Program-made: the position numbers and the translations under genes
The notes under the pieces: model-generated
What the model saw: the letters and a program-made list of their open reading frames with translations, nothing else
What the model was told of the DNA's origin: nothing
Databases searched by the model: none
IMG/VR virus record: IMGVR_UViG_3300024346_000008
Coordinates: 99,935 to 163,934 of that record
Direction: 5' to 3' (one strand)
DNA: 64,000 nt
Source: a virus
Part shown: piece after piece, positions 8,220 through 17,079 of the stretch
Layout: every line of letters begins with the position of its first letter
Position numbering within the stretch: the first letter of the stretch is position 1

Positions 8220-9706
8220 ATTTCGTTTATCCATTTTGTATATGAGTTAATTAACACATCTTGATAATTTTCATATTGCTGTGTTATACTTGAGTGGGAA
8301 GGTCGTTGATTAGCTACCAATGGTAATACGGTGTATATATTATGTGAAAGTTGCCTCTGAAGAGCTAGATAGTGTTGATCAATTGCAAAATATTTTTTCC
8401 AATCAAAATTTAAAATTGTATCATAAAAACGGTTCGAGACAATGTATGCGTGTGCACAAAATGCACCAGTTAATATTCCTAAATGTGGACTACATTGTAT
8501 AATAGGTGATATTGCATTTGCCCCCAAGAATAACATATCCCATTTTGGAAGATATGATAACTCCGCTGCAGCCCTATCCAATATTGGTAACAATCTATTA
8601 TCAATAAACTTGCAATCATCTTCCAACACCAACACACTATCCCAATTATTATCTTTTGCTCTTTTAATGGCTTCTAAATGAGACATAGAACATCCGAACC
8701 TAGACTTGGCAACTTTAATGTCTATTTCAGTAAAAATGTTATTACTTTCGTTAATCAGTTGTTCTACAACAGAATCTTCGGGAACGTGTGCATTTATTCT
8801 TGAAACAGAAATTGGAAGATTTTTAATCTCATGTTTAATCTCCACGTTTCTATCTTCTCTATGTTCTAAATTTAAATAAAATCCGTTTGACACTATATCA
8901 GTGAATGTTTGAACTTCAAATTTTGTGTTAAACTTATAGTTGTATTGGTATATTAAACTATTTGGGGAAAAATTTTTTAAATCATCTATATCAATAGTTT
9001 CCCCGCACAAATATCTGGTAGCTAATGCATATGGATTATATTCAATCAATTGCTCTACATCGTAATAATCTACTCGTGCGACAGTATTTATTGCATTTAT
9101 AAAACACGGTGACACTGGATAAAAATAGTGCGGTCTATCTACTATATCTACCGTTGATGCGTTTGGAACAAATATTTTACCATAATATTTAAAGTATCCG
9201 CTGTTTGGTACTGATTCAAAACAATGTTCCCCGTTTGGTATTTTAAATAAATGTGCGTAGGAGTCTCTAGTCCACATATGGACTTGACTGAAAAATCTTT
9301 CTTCTAGGCCAATTTGTTCTATATTACAACTTTTTTTCTGACGATTTAATCCTTTAAATAAATCTAATACACCATCGTCATCAACTTCATATAAATATTT
9401 TAAATCAAAGTCTGTTGTAAAAATGGCGTTATCTGGTAAGACTAAATTATATTGGTCATTAACAAAATAGTCTTCGATATTAATGTCTATATCCGAAACT
9501 TTGATGAAATTGATATATGAAAAATCGTTTCTAAATTTAAATGTTACATCACGGTGAACCCAATTTTCATGTTCTTCATCATCATATAGTATTGTTATTT
9601 TAACGGGAATGTGTGATTGACTAAAGTAAAAAAACGTTTCAAGTAGTGCTCTTGCTTGAAGATCCCTGTTTTTGGTCAATATTATTAAATTAATTATTTT
9701 TTTCAT
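8216..9706 (-). CDS. Two-part glycosyltransferase: N-terminal unknown domain plus GT25 domain
   Basis: A 496-residue protein. Residues 1-250 begin with KKIINLIILTKNRDLQARALLE, which resembles the start of a nucleotide-sugar transferase fold but has no clear DxD that I can place. Residues about 275-470 are a GT25 domain (LPS biosynthesis type): GFYLNLEHREDR at 275-286, the FGCSMSHLEAIKRA segment near 337-350, and LVLEDDCKF with the EDD at 362-364. GT25 members add galactose or glucose to LPS or to hydroxylysine in collagen. The fusion could make a bifunctional enzyme. The ATG overlaps the preceding stop (ATGA). Confidence 0.85.
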   Translation of the reverse strand: MKKIINLIILTKNRDLQARALLETFFYFSQSHIPVKITILYDDEEHENWVHRDVTFKFRNDFSYINFIKVSDIDINIEDYFVNDQYNLVLPDNAIFTTDFDLKYLYEVDDDGVLDLFKGLNRQKKSCNIEQIGLEERFFSQVHMWTRDSYAHLFKIPNGEHCFESVPNSGYFKYYGKIFVPNASTVDIVDRPHYFYPVSPCFINAINTVARVDYYDVEQLIEYNPYALATRYLCGETIDIDDLKNFSPNSLIYQYNYKFNTKFEVQTFTDIVSNGFYLNLEHREDRNVEIKHEIKNLPISVSRINAHVPEDSVVEQLINESNNIFTEIDIKVAKSRFGCSMSHLEAIKRAKDNNWDSVLVLEDDCKFIDNRLLPILDRAAAELSYLPKWDMLFLGANAISPIIQCSPHLGILTGAFCAHAYIVSNRFYDTILNFDWKKYFAIDQHYLALQRQLSHNIYTVLPLVANQRPSHSSITQQYENYQDVLINSYTKWINEI

Positions 9707-10356
9707 AACGTATTATATTGAGTTTTAATTTGATGAAACTGCTCTGTTGACAAGTATTGCAGAGGTTTGTGATATCCCAAGGTTCCTAGTTGGAAAATTG
9801 TTTCCACACTAAACTGTGAGGCGACATCACGAGGCGCCAATTTTCCAATATTGAAGTCGTGCATTTTCTCACAGAAAAAAACATCTTCGCCTTTATTATA
9901 TTCCCATTTGAATCGGTTAAGTACTTCTAACATTATTTCTGGAGTTCTTAGTGATAACCCACCGTTACAACAAAATGGATAATATACTGGATGGTTTGTA
10001 GGTAACGGTGCCCCAACAAAATCATATTCATAAAATTCTTCAATCCCATTTCGTAAGAGGCCACTGTCTCTTTGAAATATTAAAATTTTATCGTAGTTGG
10101 TAAAATGTTTCCAAAAAAATTGTCCATCTTCGTGCGTTAATAACATATTATATCCATGCACAGTATTATCCATCAAAGTTACAGGTAATACATTTACATT
10201 CGGTAATAAAGAAGAATACTGGTTGATATATTTATCATCAGTGAATATAAAATATTCAGTATTTTCTGGTAGATGTGGTACGTGGTTCTGAAACGTACTT
10301 ACCATATCTTCGAAAAAACGTGTTTCTACGATTGCTGCACATAATTTAACTGTCAT
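9703..10356 (-). CDS. DUF5672-type putative glycosyltransferase
   Basis: A 217-residue protein resembling DUF5672 (PF18922). It has AAIVETR at the start, FIFTDD near 36-41, ILIFQRDSGLLR, YDFVGAPL, CCNGGLSLRTPEIM and GEDVFFCE. These are glycosyltransferase-like features, with Q-R-D-S in the place of a DxD and EDVFF near the end as in GT31/GT92-like folds. The family is found in polysaccharide loci and phages. The substrate is unknown. The ATG overlaps the preceding stop (ATGA), placing it inside the coupled cassette. Confidence 0.8.
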   Translation of the reverse strand: MTVKLCAAIVETRFFEDMVSTFQNHVPHLPENTEYFIFTDDKYINQYSSLLPNVNVLPVTLMDNTVHGYNMLLTHEDGQFFWKHFTNYDKILIFQRDSGLLRNGIEEFYEYDFVGAPLPTNHPVYYPFCCNGGLSLRTPEIMLEVLNRFKWEYNKGEDVFFCEKMHDFNIGKLAPRDVASQFSVETIFQLGTLGYHKPLQYLSTEQFHQIKTQYNTL

Positions 10357-11285
10357 AAATATGAAATATCTGGTCTTCCGGTTCTTGCTCGGTCAGATAC
10401 CTCTTTGGTTTTAAAATTTATCCCCGCATATTTTTCATATTGTTCAATAGTTCGTTCACTTCCAATTCCATAAATTCCCATTGGAATTTCATTTGTTTGC
10501 ATCAAAAGACTTTCTACTCTTTTAATACTTATATTTTGTAAATGACCCATTTCTCGATAATTGTCATCTGAATAAACTTTTCTGTATGCTCGGTCATGTT
10601 TATGATATGCCATATTTTGTCTTGTAGCATAATGATTATATCCATGTGTAAAAGATCGAACCGCCAAGGTAATTTCTTCACCTAGAAAAAACATATCTGG
10701 GTCATACGGAACATCTCGTATCCATTTACTAGGCCCAAATAAATTACATGCGGTTAAAAAACTATTTAATTCAGGTTGTTCTATATTATCTCTGACATCA
10801 AACATCTGCAACAATAAACTTCCATAAAACTCCGTTGCTCTAGGAACTGCTCGCTTGGAAGAATCTCCCGCCCATTCATTGTTACCGTCTGGTGGGTTCC
10901 ACTGAGATGCTGCACACGATAACAGTGCCTTACTATCGTTCGTTTGATAAAATTGATCAATTAAAATTTCATCCCAATTCTTAATCACAGACATGTGTGA
11001 ATCAATTAACCAAAAAAATTTTTCATCTGTGCGTAGTTCAAACGCTAAACTTCTTGCCCAACACGCTCCCTTTGATTCTTTTGCTGGAACTTTTATTACT
11101 TTCATATTTACACCAAATGAAGGAAGTTTATCAACTTCTTCATCGCCACGTTGCCAACAAATACCTAACGTAATATTTTCCGGGTACTTGGCATTTTTGA
11201 CAATCGACTCAATTGTATATGAAAGTAATGGATCACGGTAACTTGCTATATTTACAAATATTTTATTAGTTGATTGATCTATCAT
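10353..11285 (-). CDS. GlcNAc-transferase-like glycosyltransferase (PF11397), second copy
   Basis: About 310 residues from the ATG at 11285, which overlaps the preceding stop as ATGA. An ATG at 11318 would add 11 residues. It matches the GlcNAc glycosyltransferase family PF11397: FVNIASYRDP, LGICWQR, SKGACWARS, a DSH motif (IDSHMS) in place of DxD, FFLGEEITLAVRSFTHGYN and YHKHDR. Characterised GT60-type relatives transfer GlcNAc from UDP-GlcNAc to threonine (trypanosome mucins) or hydroxyproline (Dictyostelium Skp1). It is a diverged paralogue of the preceding gene and lacks that gene's C-terminal extension. Confidence 0.88.
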   Translation of the reverse strand: MIDQSTNKIFVNIASYRDPLLSYTIESIVKNAKYPENITLGICWQRGDEEVDKLPSFGVNMKVIKVPAKESKGACWARSLAFELRTDEKFFWLIDSHMSVIKNWDEILIDQFYQTNDSKALLSCAASQWNPPDGNNEWAGDSSKRAVPRATEFYGSLLLQMFDVRDNIEQPELNSFLTACNLFGPSKWIRDVPYDPDMFFLGEEITLAVRSFTHGYNHYATRQNMAYHKHDRAYRKVYSDDNYREMGHLQNISIKRVESLLMQTNEIPMGIYGIGSERTIEQYEKYAGINFKTKEVSDRARTGRPDISYL

Positions 11286-12538
11286 ATTGGTAATATCCTT
11301 TCCATACGGTTTATCCATCCTTTTGATTTTGAATGGGGCCAGAATATATATTTGTAAGGTTTTTTAATTGTATTAAATTCTCTCCAAATTTTAATATATT
11401 CTTGACTATTTGTTTTTAATTGCTGTATTTCATCTTCCGATACATCTTTCCGATATAATTCCATTCCATCAATATCTTCAAACGCTGTTACCCATACATC
11501 GTAATCATTTTCTGGCACTTCGTTAAATCCAATATCAATACAATGTTTAAAAATCGTAAGCCACGACTTTTCGTATTCCTCTTCTACAGAATACTGCGGA
11601 TTTGGGGGTAATTTATTATCAAGTGTATATTGTTGAACTGCTCGTTTTTTAAATGAGATTCCGGCATATTTTTCATATTCATTCAATGTTCTGATAGTAC
11701 CGAATCCATATTTCCCAAAGTCTATATTCTGAACTTCGCCATCCATACCAAACAATGTTCTATTTCGTAAATGTGATGTTTTGTTTAGTTCACCCCACGT
11801 TGGATCATCGTCCCATTGCTTAGTTCTTCCTTTTCGTGTATATTCATGCCACGCTATAATTTTGTGTGGATGGAATAAGTCATATCCATGAGTATATGCT
11901 CGTGCAGCAATTGATATTTCTTCTCCATGAAAATAATATTTAGGATCGTGCTGAACTTCGTTTGCAAATTGACCAAGTGTAAATGCAAAATGCGCAGAAT
12001 AAAATCTTGCGGGAATTGGGCAGTCCAATTCAGCGTAGTTGTCAATACTGGATGGTAGAAAAAATACCGCACCTTCTGGAATGAATCTATCAAAATTCAT
12101 TTTCCATGGCGTTGCTTCTCTACCAGCGGGGTCATTTTCTGGATTAAATGATGATATATAACTGGTTAGTAAAGGCTTGGCATATCCTTTTTGCTGAAGT
12201 TGCTTTACCATAGTAATACATTCTACGTCCCAGTTTTTTATAAATCTATGGTGGGAGTCTAGTTGTAATGTATATTTTTCATTATTATATAACTGCTGTA
12301 TCTTATTTCGTGCCCAACAGGCCCCTTTAGATTCTGTAAATGGGATATCTAATATTTTGAATCTAGGGTCATCCGCAAATTCTTTTAGTGAATCCCACGT
12401 ATCGTCAACAGAATGTTGCCACGCAATTCCAAATATTAAATTTTTTGGATATTTTGCGTTACTTAAACAATCCTTTATCGTTGGAATTAATTGTGGATCA
12501 CGATATGATGCAATTTGAATAAAAATTGTATTTTTCAT
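11282..12538 (-). CDS. GlcNAc-transferase-like glycosyltransferase (PF11397), first copy with extra C-terminus
   Basis: A 418-residue PF11397 protein with FIQIASYRDP at 6-15, FGIAWQH, GACWARNK at 72-79, LDSHHRF at 93-99, FHGEEISIAARAYTHGYDLF at 203-222 and a following WHEY. The family includes polypeptide alpha-GlcNAc-transferases (GT60). Residues beyond about 310 form an extra domain absent from the next gene, with WVTAFEDIDGMELYRKDVS and a KYIFWPHSKSKGW end. It is the first gene of the glycan cassette and follows, 45 nt downstream, a Thr/Pro-rich mucin-like protein that is a natural candidate substrate. The acceptor is inferred. Confidence 0.88.
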   Translation of the reverse strand: MKNTIFIQIASYRDPQLIPTIKDCLSNAKYPKNLIFGIAWQHSVDDTWDSLKEFADDPRFKILDIPFTESKGACWARNKIQQLYNNEKYTLQLDSHHRFIKNWDVECITMVKQLQQKGYAKPLLTSYISSFNPENDPAGREATPWKMNFDRFIPEGAVFFLPSSIDNYAELDCPIPARFYSAHFAFTLGQFANEVQHDPKYYFHGEEISIAARAYTHGYDLFHPHKIIAWHEYTRKGRTKQWDDDPTWGELNKTSHLRNRTLFGMDGEVQNIDFGKYGFGTIRTLNEYEKYAGISFKKRAVQQYTLDNKLPPNPQYSVEEEYEKSWLTIFKHCIDIGFNEVPENDYDVWVTAFEDIDGMELYRKDVSEDEIQQLKTNSQEYIKIWREFNTIKKPYKYIFWPHSKSKGWINRMERILPI

Positions 12539-12583
12539 TTATATAACCTTTTATACTAGTGGAAGTGATTAATATTTAATCTA

Positions 12584-13546
12584 TTAACAACCGTGTGGAC
12601 ATTGTGAATATCCAAATTGAGGACTATCGCATGCTTCACCTTGATACGCTGATACCTCAAAGCACGGTGCCAACTCACCCAATTCCGGTTGCACTGTACA
12701 ACATAATGTAATAAGTGGAATTGTATTAGTTGGTGTGTTAGTTGGTGTATTTGTTGGTGTTGGTGTGTTAGTTGGCGTATTTAGTGGCGTATTTGTTGGC
12801 GTATTTGTTGGCGTATTTTGTGGTGTATTTGTTGGCGTATTTGTCGGTGTATTTGATAGAGTTGGCGTATTAGTTGGTGTATTAGTTGGCGTTGCCGCTA
12901 ACGGTGTATTAGTTGGCGTTGCCGCTAACGGTGTATTAGTTGGTGTCCGTGTTGGCGTATTGGTTGGTGTTGCTGCTAATGGCGTATTTGTTGGTGTTGC
13001 TGCTAATGGCGTATTTGTTGGTGTTCGTGTTGGGGTATTGGTTGGCGTATTAGTTGGCGTATTGGTTGGTGTTGCTCCTGGCGGAGTATTTGTTGGTGTA
13101 TTTGTCGGCGTTGGTGTATTGGTTGGCGTATTAGTTGGCGTTGCCGCTAACGGTGTATTAGTTGGTGTTGGCGTATTTGTTGGTGTTCGTGTTGGCGTTG
13201 CCGTTGGTGTTGCTGTTGGTGTTGATGTTGGTGTTGGCGTAGCTGTTGGTGTTGCTGTTGGTGTTGCCGTTGGTGTTGCTGTTGGTGTTGATGTGGGTGT
13301 TGATGTTGGTGCGGGTACATAACACAAAAAATAATTGCGTGTTTTTGCTGCAATTAATGTATAATTTACTTCGGTATATCCACTTGGGCACGACGAGGAT
13401 GCAATTCCCGCTACACCTGGTTGCCCATATGATGCGGTTAGTGCATAGGCAGGTATCAAGCTTGAACTGTCGATGGCATTTACCCGACTTGCTGTTGCTG
13501 CATAGGAACTAGTAGATGGAATACCAAATGGAAAAAATATACTCAT
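12584..13546 (-). CDS. Mucin-like Thr/Pro/Asn-rich repeat virion protein
   Basis: A 320-residue protein in three parts. Residues 1-75 carry the head [17 protein letters not shown], shared with the two preceding small genes. Residues about 75-270 are low-complexity repeats built from [11 protein letters not shown] and TPLAATP units. Residues about 270-320 form a Cys-rich end (CC, then C, C, C, C), probably disulfide- or metal-stabilised. Such Thr-Pro tracts are extended and ideal for O-glycosylation. The ATG overlaps the stop of the preceding gene (ATGA). It is probably a virion surface or fibre component. The next downstream genes are glycosyltransferases. Confidence 0.85.
   Translation of the reverse strand: MSIFFPFGIPSTSSYAATASRVNAIDSSSLIPAYALTASYGQPGVAGIASSSCPSGYTEVNYTLIAAKTRNYFLCYVPAPTSTPTSTPTATPTATPTATPTATPTPTSTPTATPTATPTRTPTNTPTPTNTPLAATPTNTPTNTPTPTNTPTNTPPGATPTNTPTNTPTNTPTRTPTNTPLAATPTNTPLAATPTNTPTRTPTNTPLAATPTNTPLAATPTNTPTNTPTLSNTPTNTPTNTPQNTPTNTPTNTPLNTPTNTPTPTNTPTNTPTNTIPLITLCCTVQPELGELAPCFEVSAYQGEACDSPQFGYSQCPHGC
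12735..13322 (-). repeat. Degenerate Thr-Pro coding microsatellite
   Basis: About 590 bp of short, imperfect G/T-rich repeats on the plus strand (units such as GTTGGTGTATT and GTTGCCGCTAACGGT) that encode [12 protein letters not shown] units on the minus strand. The repeat is expected to vary in length by slippage or recombination. It is coding, not a CRISPR array. Confidence 0.85.
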
Positions 13547-13731
13547 ACGAACCCAATCCCCGAAGCAGAAACTGTTCTTGCTGCGGGACCAGTTGGTCCC
13601 ACATACGTAATTGAAAATTGTGCAAGTGATGCAGATGCAGGTGTTGGACCCAATAAAGTAGTTGCATAACTTGCACTCACTGCATATGAACTACTAAATG
13701 GTATACCCAACGGGAAAAAACGAATCGTCAT
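13543..13731 (-). CDS. Small protein with the shared FPxGxP/SYAxxAS head
   Basis: A 62-residue protein starting [21 protein letters not shown], nearly the same as the N-terminus of the next, mucin-like protein and related to the preceding 80-residue protein. A Ser/Ala-rich part and a short hydrophobic end follow. It looks like a stand-alone copy of a virion-attachment or trimerisation head. The stop overlaps the next ATG (ATGA). I do not recognise a named family. Confidence 0.7.
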   Translation of the reverse strand: MTIRFFPLGIPFSSSYAVSASYATTLLGPTPASASLAQFSITYVGPTGPAARTVSASGIGFV

Positions 13732-13740
13732 ATAAATACT

Positions 13741-13983
13741 CTAATCAAAATTACAAATTTCAACATACCCATCCCCTATTCCTGCTTTTAATATTTCATA
13801 TTGCGCTGCCGTTATTATACACACACTTTTTCCCCGTGACCCTGATTGTGGGAATAATACGATTCCTGCTGTAGATGCGGATACGACCGATTTAATAAAA
13901 CTTGCCGAAATTGCGCAAGATGCGGTCACTGCATAGGATGCGGTATATAACGACCCCGAACCAAATGGATACACTGATAACAT
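13741..13983 (-). CDS. Small protein with the shared YPFGSG/SYAVTAS head
   Basis: An 80-residue protein: head VYPFGSGSLYTASYAVTAS, a Ser/Ala middle, then a C-terminal part (AAQYEILKAGIGDGYVEIC). The head matches the next two genes, so the three form a small paralogous group with different C-termini. The ATG lies one base after the stop of the previous gene. Probably a minor virion or fibre-associated protein. Function unknown. Confidence 0.7.
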   Translation of the reverse strand: MLSVYPFGSGSLYTASYAVTASCAISASFIKSVVSASTAGIVLFPQSGSRGKSVCIITAAQYEILKAGIGDGYVEICNFD

Positions 13984-13984
13984 G

Positions 13985-14833
13985 TTAATTTTCTACTGAT
14001 AGTACGTGAATTGATGCCGTCATATTTTGTGCTCCACCGGCAGTTGCCATACTTTGAAATATATAGTATAGTTCATTTGTTCCTTTCGGGACTGTTAATG
14101 AACTTAATATTGTGCCCATGTCCGATAAATTTGCTCCAATAATTTTTGGAATAAAATATGTTGTTTCACTTCCTGTAATAATTGCATCAACAATCAACGA
14201 TTTCATTTGCGATTCCGTTACAAATGACCTATTTTTTTCGGTTGCATCATTGATAGAAGTAGGCGTACTATACAATCGTACACGTGCCGCAGTTGCCGTT
14301 GCATTTAATGACGCACTTACTAATAAGTAGGTCTTTGGAATTGTAGTATTAACAATTGACCCACTAAGTATTTGTCCCACACTTAAATTTCCTGTAATAT
14401 TTGGTAATGATATTCTATTACTCGTACTTATTACTGAATCTTCCAACAAATATGTGTTGAATGTTAGATTTGGATATTGCCCCGACCCCGTATTATCTAC
14501 CCGATAATAGGTCAGTTTTGTATTAGCAGGAGTTACTACCCCGTACATCACAGGATCAATCGTATAGGTACCGACGCTCATTGTAAAATCACCAATCAAT
14601 GCCACTGAGCTTGAAATATTTGTATTACCAAAATTTCTACTTTGTTCACCCGAATTATTGAGACTATCTAACGTATCATATAATCGAACTCTGCATGGGA
14701 AATTTGTTTGAATATTAAGCAATGCATAAGCAGACCCCAACTCCACAGACCCCGAACCAATAATATCAGTTTGTGTGGTTGTTGATTGTCTGACTAATTT
14801 AGCGCCTAATTTAATGTATTCTTTTAATCCCAT
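13985..14833 (-). CDS. Virion/fibre protein with internal duplication
   Basis: A 282-residue Ser/Thr-rich, beta-predicted protein. After a short Lys-rich start (GLKEYIKLGAKLVRQ) come two related halves. The first contains RVRLYDTLDSLNNSGEQSRN (about residues 54-73). The second contains RVRLYSTPTSINDATEKNRS. Each is followed by a similar strand pattern. The halves probably arose by tandem duplication of a beta-sandwich module. It lies among fibre genes and is likely a virion surface protein. No named family recognised. Confidence 0.7.
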   Translation of the reverse strand: MGLKEYIKLGAKLVRQSTTTQTDIIGSGSVELGSAYALLNIQTNFPCRVRLYDTLDSLNNSGEQSRNFGNTNISSSVALIGDFTMSVGTYTIDPVMYGVVTPANTKLTYYRVDNTGSGQYPNLTFNTYLLEDSVISTSNRISLPNITGNLSVGQILSGSIVNTTIPKTYLLVSASLNATATAARVRLYSTPTSINDATEKNRSFVTESQMKSLIVDAIITGSETTYFIPKIIGANLSDMGTILSSLTVPKGTNELYYIFQSMATAGGAQNMTASIHVLSVEN

Positions 14834-14880
14834 ATATAATCAGTATAAGTTCTTTAGTATAACTAGTTCACAGTTATGTT

Positions 14881-15090
14881 TTAATACGTGGTTGTTACCC
14901 ATGCCGATCCATTCCAAAATTTTACAGGTTTTGTAACCCATGCTGCGCCTGTCCATACTTTCATAGGCTTTGCCACAAATGCTGCTCCTGTCCAGACTTT
15001 AATTTGTCCGGTGGTTCCGCCAGCATCCGCAAGTGAAATGTCAAAGGTACCCGTACCATTATCGCGGAGTTGAATGTCAAAGACTGCCAT
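14881..15090 (-). CDS. Small WTGAAWV-repeat protein
   Basis: A 69-residue protein with an N-terminal strand region (FDIQLRDNGTGTFDISL) followed by three copies of a 12-13-residue unit of the type VWTGAAWVTKPVK. Units of this kind occur in many phage tail-fibre or capsid-decorating proteins and look like short aromatic beta-strands. It starts 3 nt after the stop of the preceding large gene. The role is probably a fibre or minor surface component. No finer call is possible. Confidence 0.7.
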   Translation of the reverse strand: MAVFDIQLRDNGTGTFDISLADAGGTTGQIKVWTGAAFVAKPMKVWTGAAWVTKPVKFWNGSAWVTTTY

Positions 15091-15093
15091 AAA

Positions 15094-17064
15094 TTATGCC
15101 GCACTACCAGTGGCCGACCGACCAATTAATACACTACTTTCCTGTGCTTCTGTATATACCATACCAACCTTATCATACCACGGAATATTATATGTTCCGT
15201 TTCCTGCTCGCGAGGCAGTCCCAATCACTAAATTGTTTGCATCATCGTGCGCAGTAATTACTACCGTTCCACCGCCACTATTGGTAATAGTGCCCGCAAT
15301 TGAAGACGTAATAGCATGATAAGTTGCCATCATATACGATTGAAAAATTGCACCGTTGGTGGTACTTACTTGTAAATTCGTATCATACCGATAATTTCGG
15401 GCAGTTTCAATATCTAACCGATTCGTATCTGGGTCTGTTGGCCACCGTTTCATATCATCTCGGGCCCGTGCAAACATAACAGAGGGTGATATTTCTGCCA
15501 CACTTTGGTAGATGAAATTGTAGAATGGACGAAATCCCGCTCCTTCACCTTCTCCTGCTTGCACTTCTCCGAGAAATGCTGCACCAATTGTTCCTGCTGC
15601 TGTGCCAAATGGCATTAAAATTAATTGATATCCTGCACCGGTTAACCAATAATTAGTTTCGGGAATAATGGGTGTAGTGGTACTTGCTAATTGAACACGC
15701 ATACCTACCGTAGTCGTAGTCCATCCCGTAACATATGGCGTAATTCCCCAAATTGTCGTATGGTTGTGGACCCCATCACCATCCGGATGTATATCACTAC
15801 TATAATTTAAATATAATAACGCGGACATATTGGATGGAATTGTTCCCAGTGTTGTTCCCGTTGCAAACCAATCTACAACCAGTTCACTCTCCTTTCCTCT
15901 TGCTAATGTCATTCCTGCAACACCGCCAACACCACCCGCATCAATTCTACGCATATGTGTTACTGCTCCTGCGCGAGGGCTTGCGGCAGCATGCGCATAT
16001 ACACGACTTGCTTGACTTCCTACACGGAAATCAACGCTCATTGCTCCCGACCCTGCGTATGCCGCTAAAATACCCGATTGTTCTAAGGTAATTGTGCCCG
16101 GTTCTTGAATATTGAATTTACGAGAAAATCGTGATTTGTCATTAGTCGTTGAACCTCCACTTAATCCAGATTCGTCCGTAACAACAACTTGTATACTATT
16201 CATAACTCGGGTACTAGTACTATGGTTATATTCATAGGTTACGACCAATACCCCAGAAAAACATGGCGTTGGTCGTGCGGTTGCCAATGTACATCTTGCT
16301 TGTATACTCTGTGCCGCCGCCGTGGAAAACGAGCCCGAAATTGAATCAATTCTCCGATAGGAAATGTCGGTGTTTAGTGTTGATGCATATGTTAAATCTG
16401 CAAACGTGGTAGTTCCACCGTCATATGATACATCCAAGGTAGAGGTAGTAACCACGGAGGCACCAGTATGTACCAACATTTCAAAAAATATACTTCGGTA
16501 CACTTTGCTTGCTTCGGGCAGAAATGTATTTAACGCAGGAATTTGACTTGCTAATCCACCGACGTTCGCATATGCATTTGTTAACGCACCGTTGTTTCCG
16601 TCTATAGGTATTTTAACCGTTTTAATACGAGTGGTTGCGGCACTATCATCGTATTCATAGGTAATAATAATTTTAGCAGAAGCATTTTGTGTTACGTTTC
16701 CTGTGTTTGTTATACCTACGGTGACCGTTTGACTTGTGCCTGTGAAGTTTGTTTGGAAATATGCGGTGGCGTCACGCAAAAAATGAAAACTTTGATTTTC
16801 ACCACTATTCGTAATAGTTTGTGTGACCGTGTTTGCACTAACCGCAACTGCACCAATTTGCACGTTGGTTAATATTGCGGTTGTACTTGCTGCGGCAGCG
16901 CCACCATCTTGCGAAGAAAAATCAACAATAACACTGCGAAATGTTCTGCTGGTTGTTTCGGGAATATTCACGGTTATTGCGGTAAATGTTCGCAATGTTG
17001 CAGATGCCACTGATGCTGTACTTAATGGAAACGCATATTCAATTGTTTTAGTTCGTAATGCCAT
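15094..17064 (-). CDS. Large unidentified virion protein with C-terminal carboxypeptidase-regulatory-like domain
   Basis: A 656-residue, Thr/Ser/Ala-rich, beta-predicted protein without a recognised core family. Motif-like parts include two similar LVVTYEYNHSTSTRVMNSI / IIITYEYDDSAATTRIKTV segments (residues about 150 and 280), suggesting duplicated jelly-roll or Ig-like domains. The last about 70 residues (SIAGTITNSGGGTVVITAHD, then GNGTYNIPWYD) look like a carboxypeptidase-regulatory-like beta-sandwich. It is likely a structural protein of the fibre region. The ATG follows the stop of a 58-residue ORF by 15 nt. Confidence 0.75.
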   Translation of the reverse strand: MALRTKTIEYAFPLSTASVASATLRTFTAITVNIPETTSRTFRSVIVDFSSQDGGAAAASTTAILTNVQIGAVAVSANTVTQTITNSGENQSFHFLRDATAYFQTNFTGTSQTVTVGITNTGNVTQNASAKIIITYEYDDSAATTRIKTVKIPIDGNNGALTNAYANVGGLASQIPALNTFLPEASKVYRSIFFEMLVHTGASVVTTSTLDVSYDGGTTTFADLTYASTLNTDISYRRIDSISGSFSTAAAQSIQARCTLATARPTPCFSGVLVVTYEYNHSTSTRVMNSIQVVVTDESGLSGGSTTNDKSRFSRKFNIQEPGTITLEQSGILAAYAGSGAMSVDFRVGSQASRVYAHAAASPRAGAVTHMRRIDAGGVGGVAGMTLARGKESELVVDWFATGTTLGTIPSNMSALLYLNYSSDIHPDGDGVHNHTTIWGITPYVTGWTTTTVGMRVQLASTTTPIIPETNYWLTGAGYQLILMPFGTAAGTIGAAFLGEVQAGEGEGAGFRPFYNFIYQSVAEISPSVMFARARDDMKRWPTDPDTNRLDIETARNYRYDTNLQVSTTNGAIFQSYMMATYHAITSSIAGTITNSGGGTVVITAHDDANNLVIGTASRAGNGTYNIPWYDKVGMVYTEAQESSVLIGRSATGSAA

Positions 17065-17079
17065 AGATAAATCCCGATA

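Noticed and set aside
12735-13322. A long plus-strand frame of GVxVGV-type repeats
   Set aside because: It is the antisense shadow of the Thr-Pro repeat gene. It has no ribosome site, and the flanking genes and the Cys-rich end support the minus-strand reading.
12735-13322. Possible CRISPR-like array of short G/T-rich repeats
   Set aside because: Units are degenerate, have no unique spacers, and stay in frame as TP/TNTP coding repeats. No cas genes are present.
13731-13741. TATAAATACTC as a T4 late promoter driving the plus strand
   Set aside because: On the plus strand it matches T4 late promoters, but no plus-strand gene follows. The same element occurs in sense orientation before minus-strand units.
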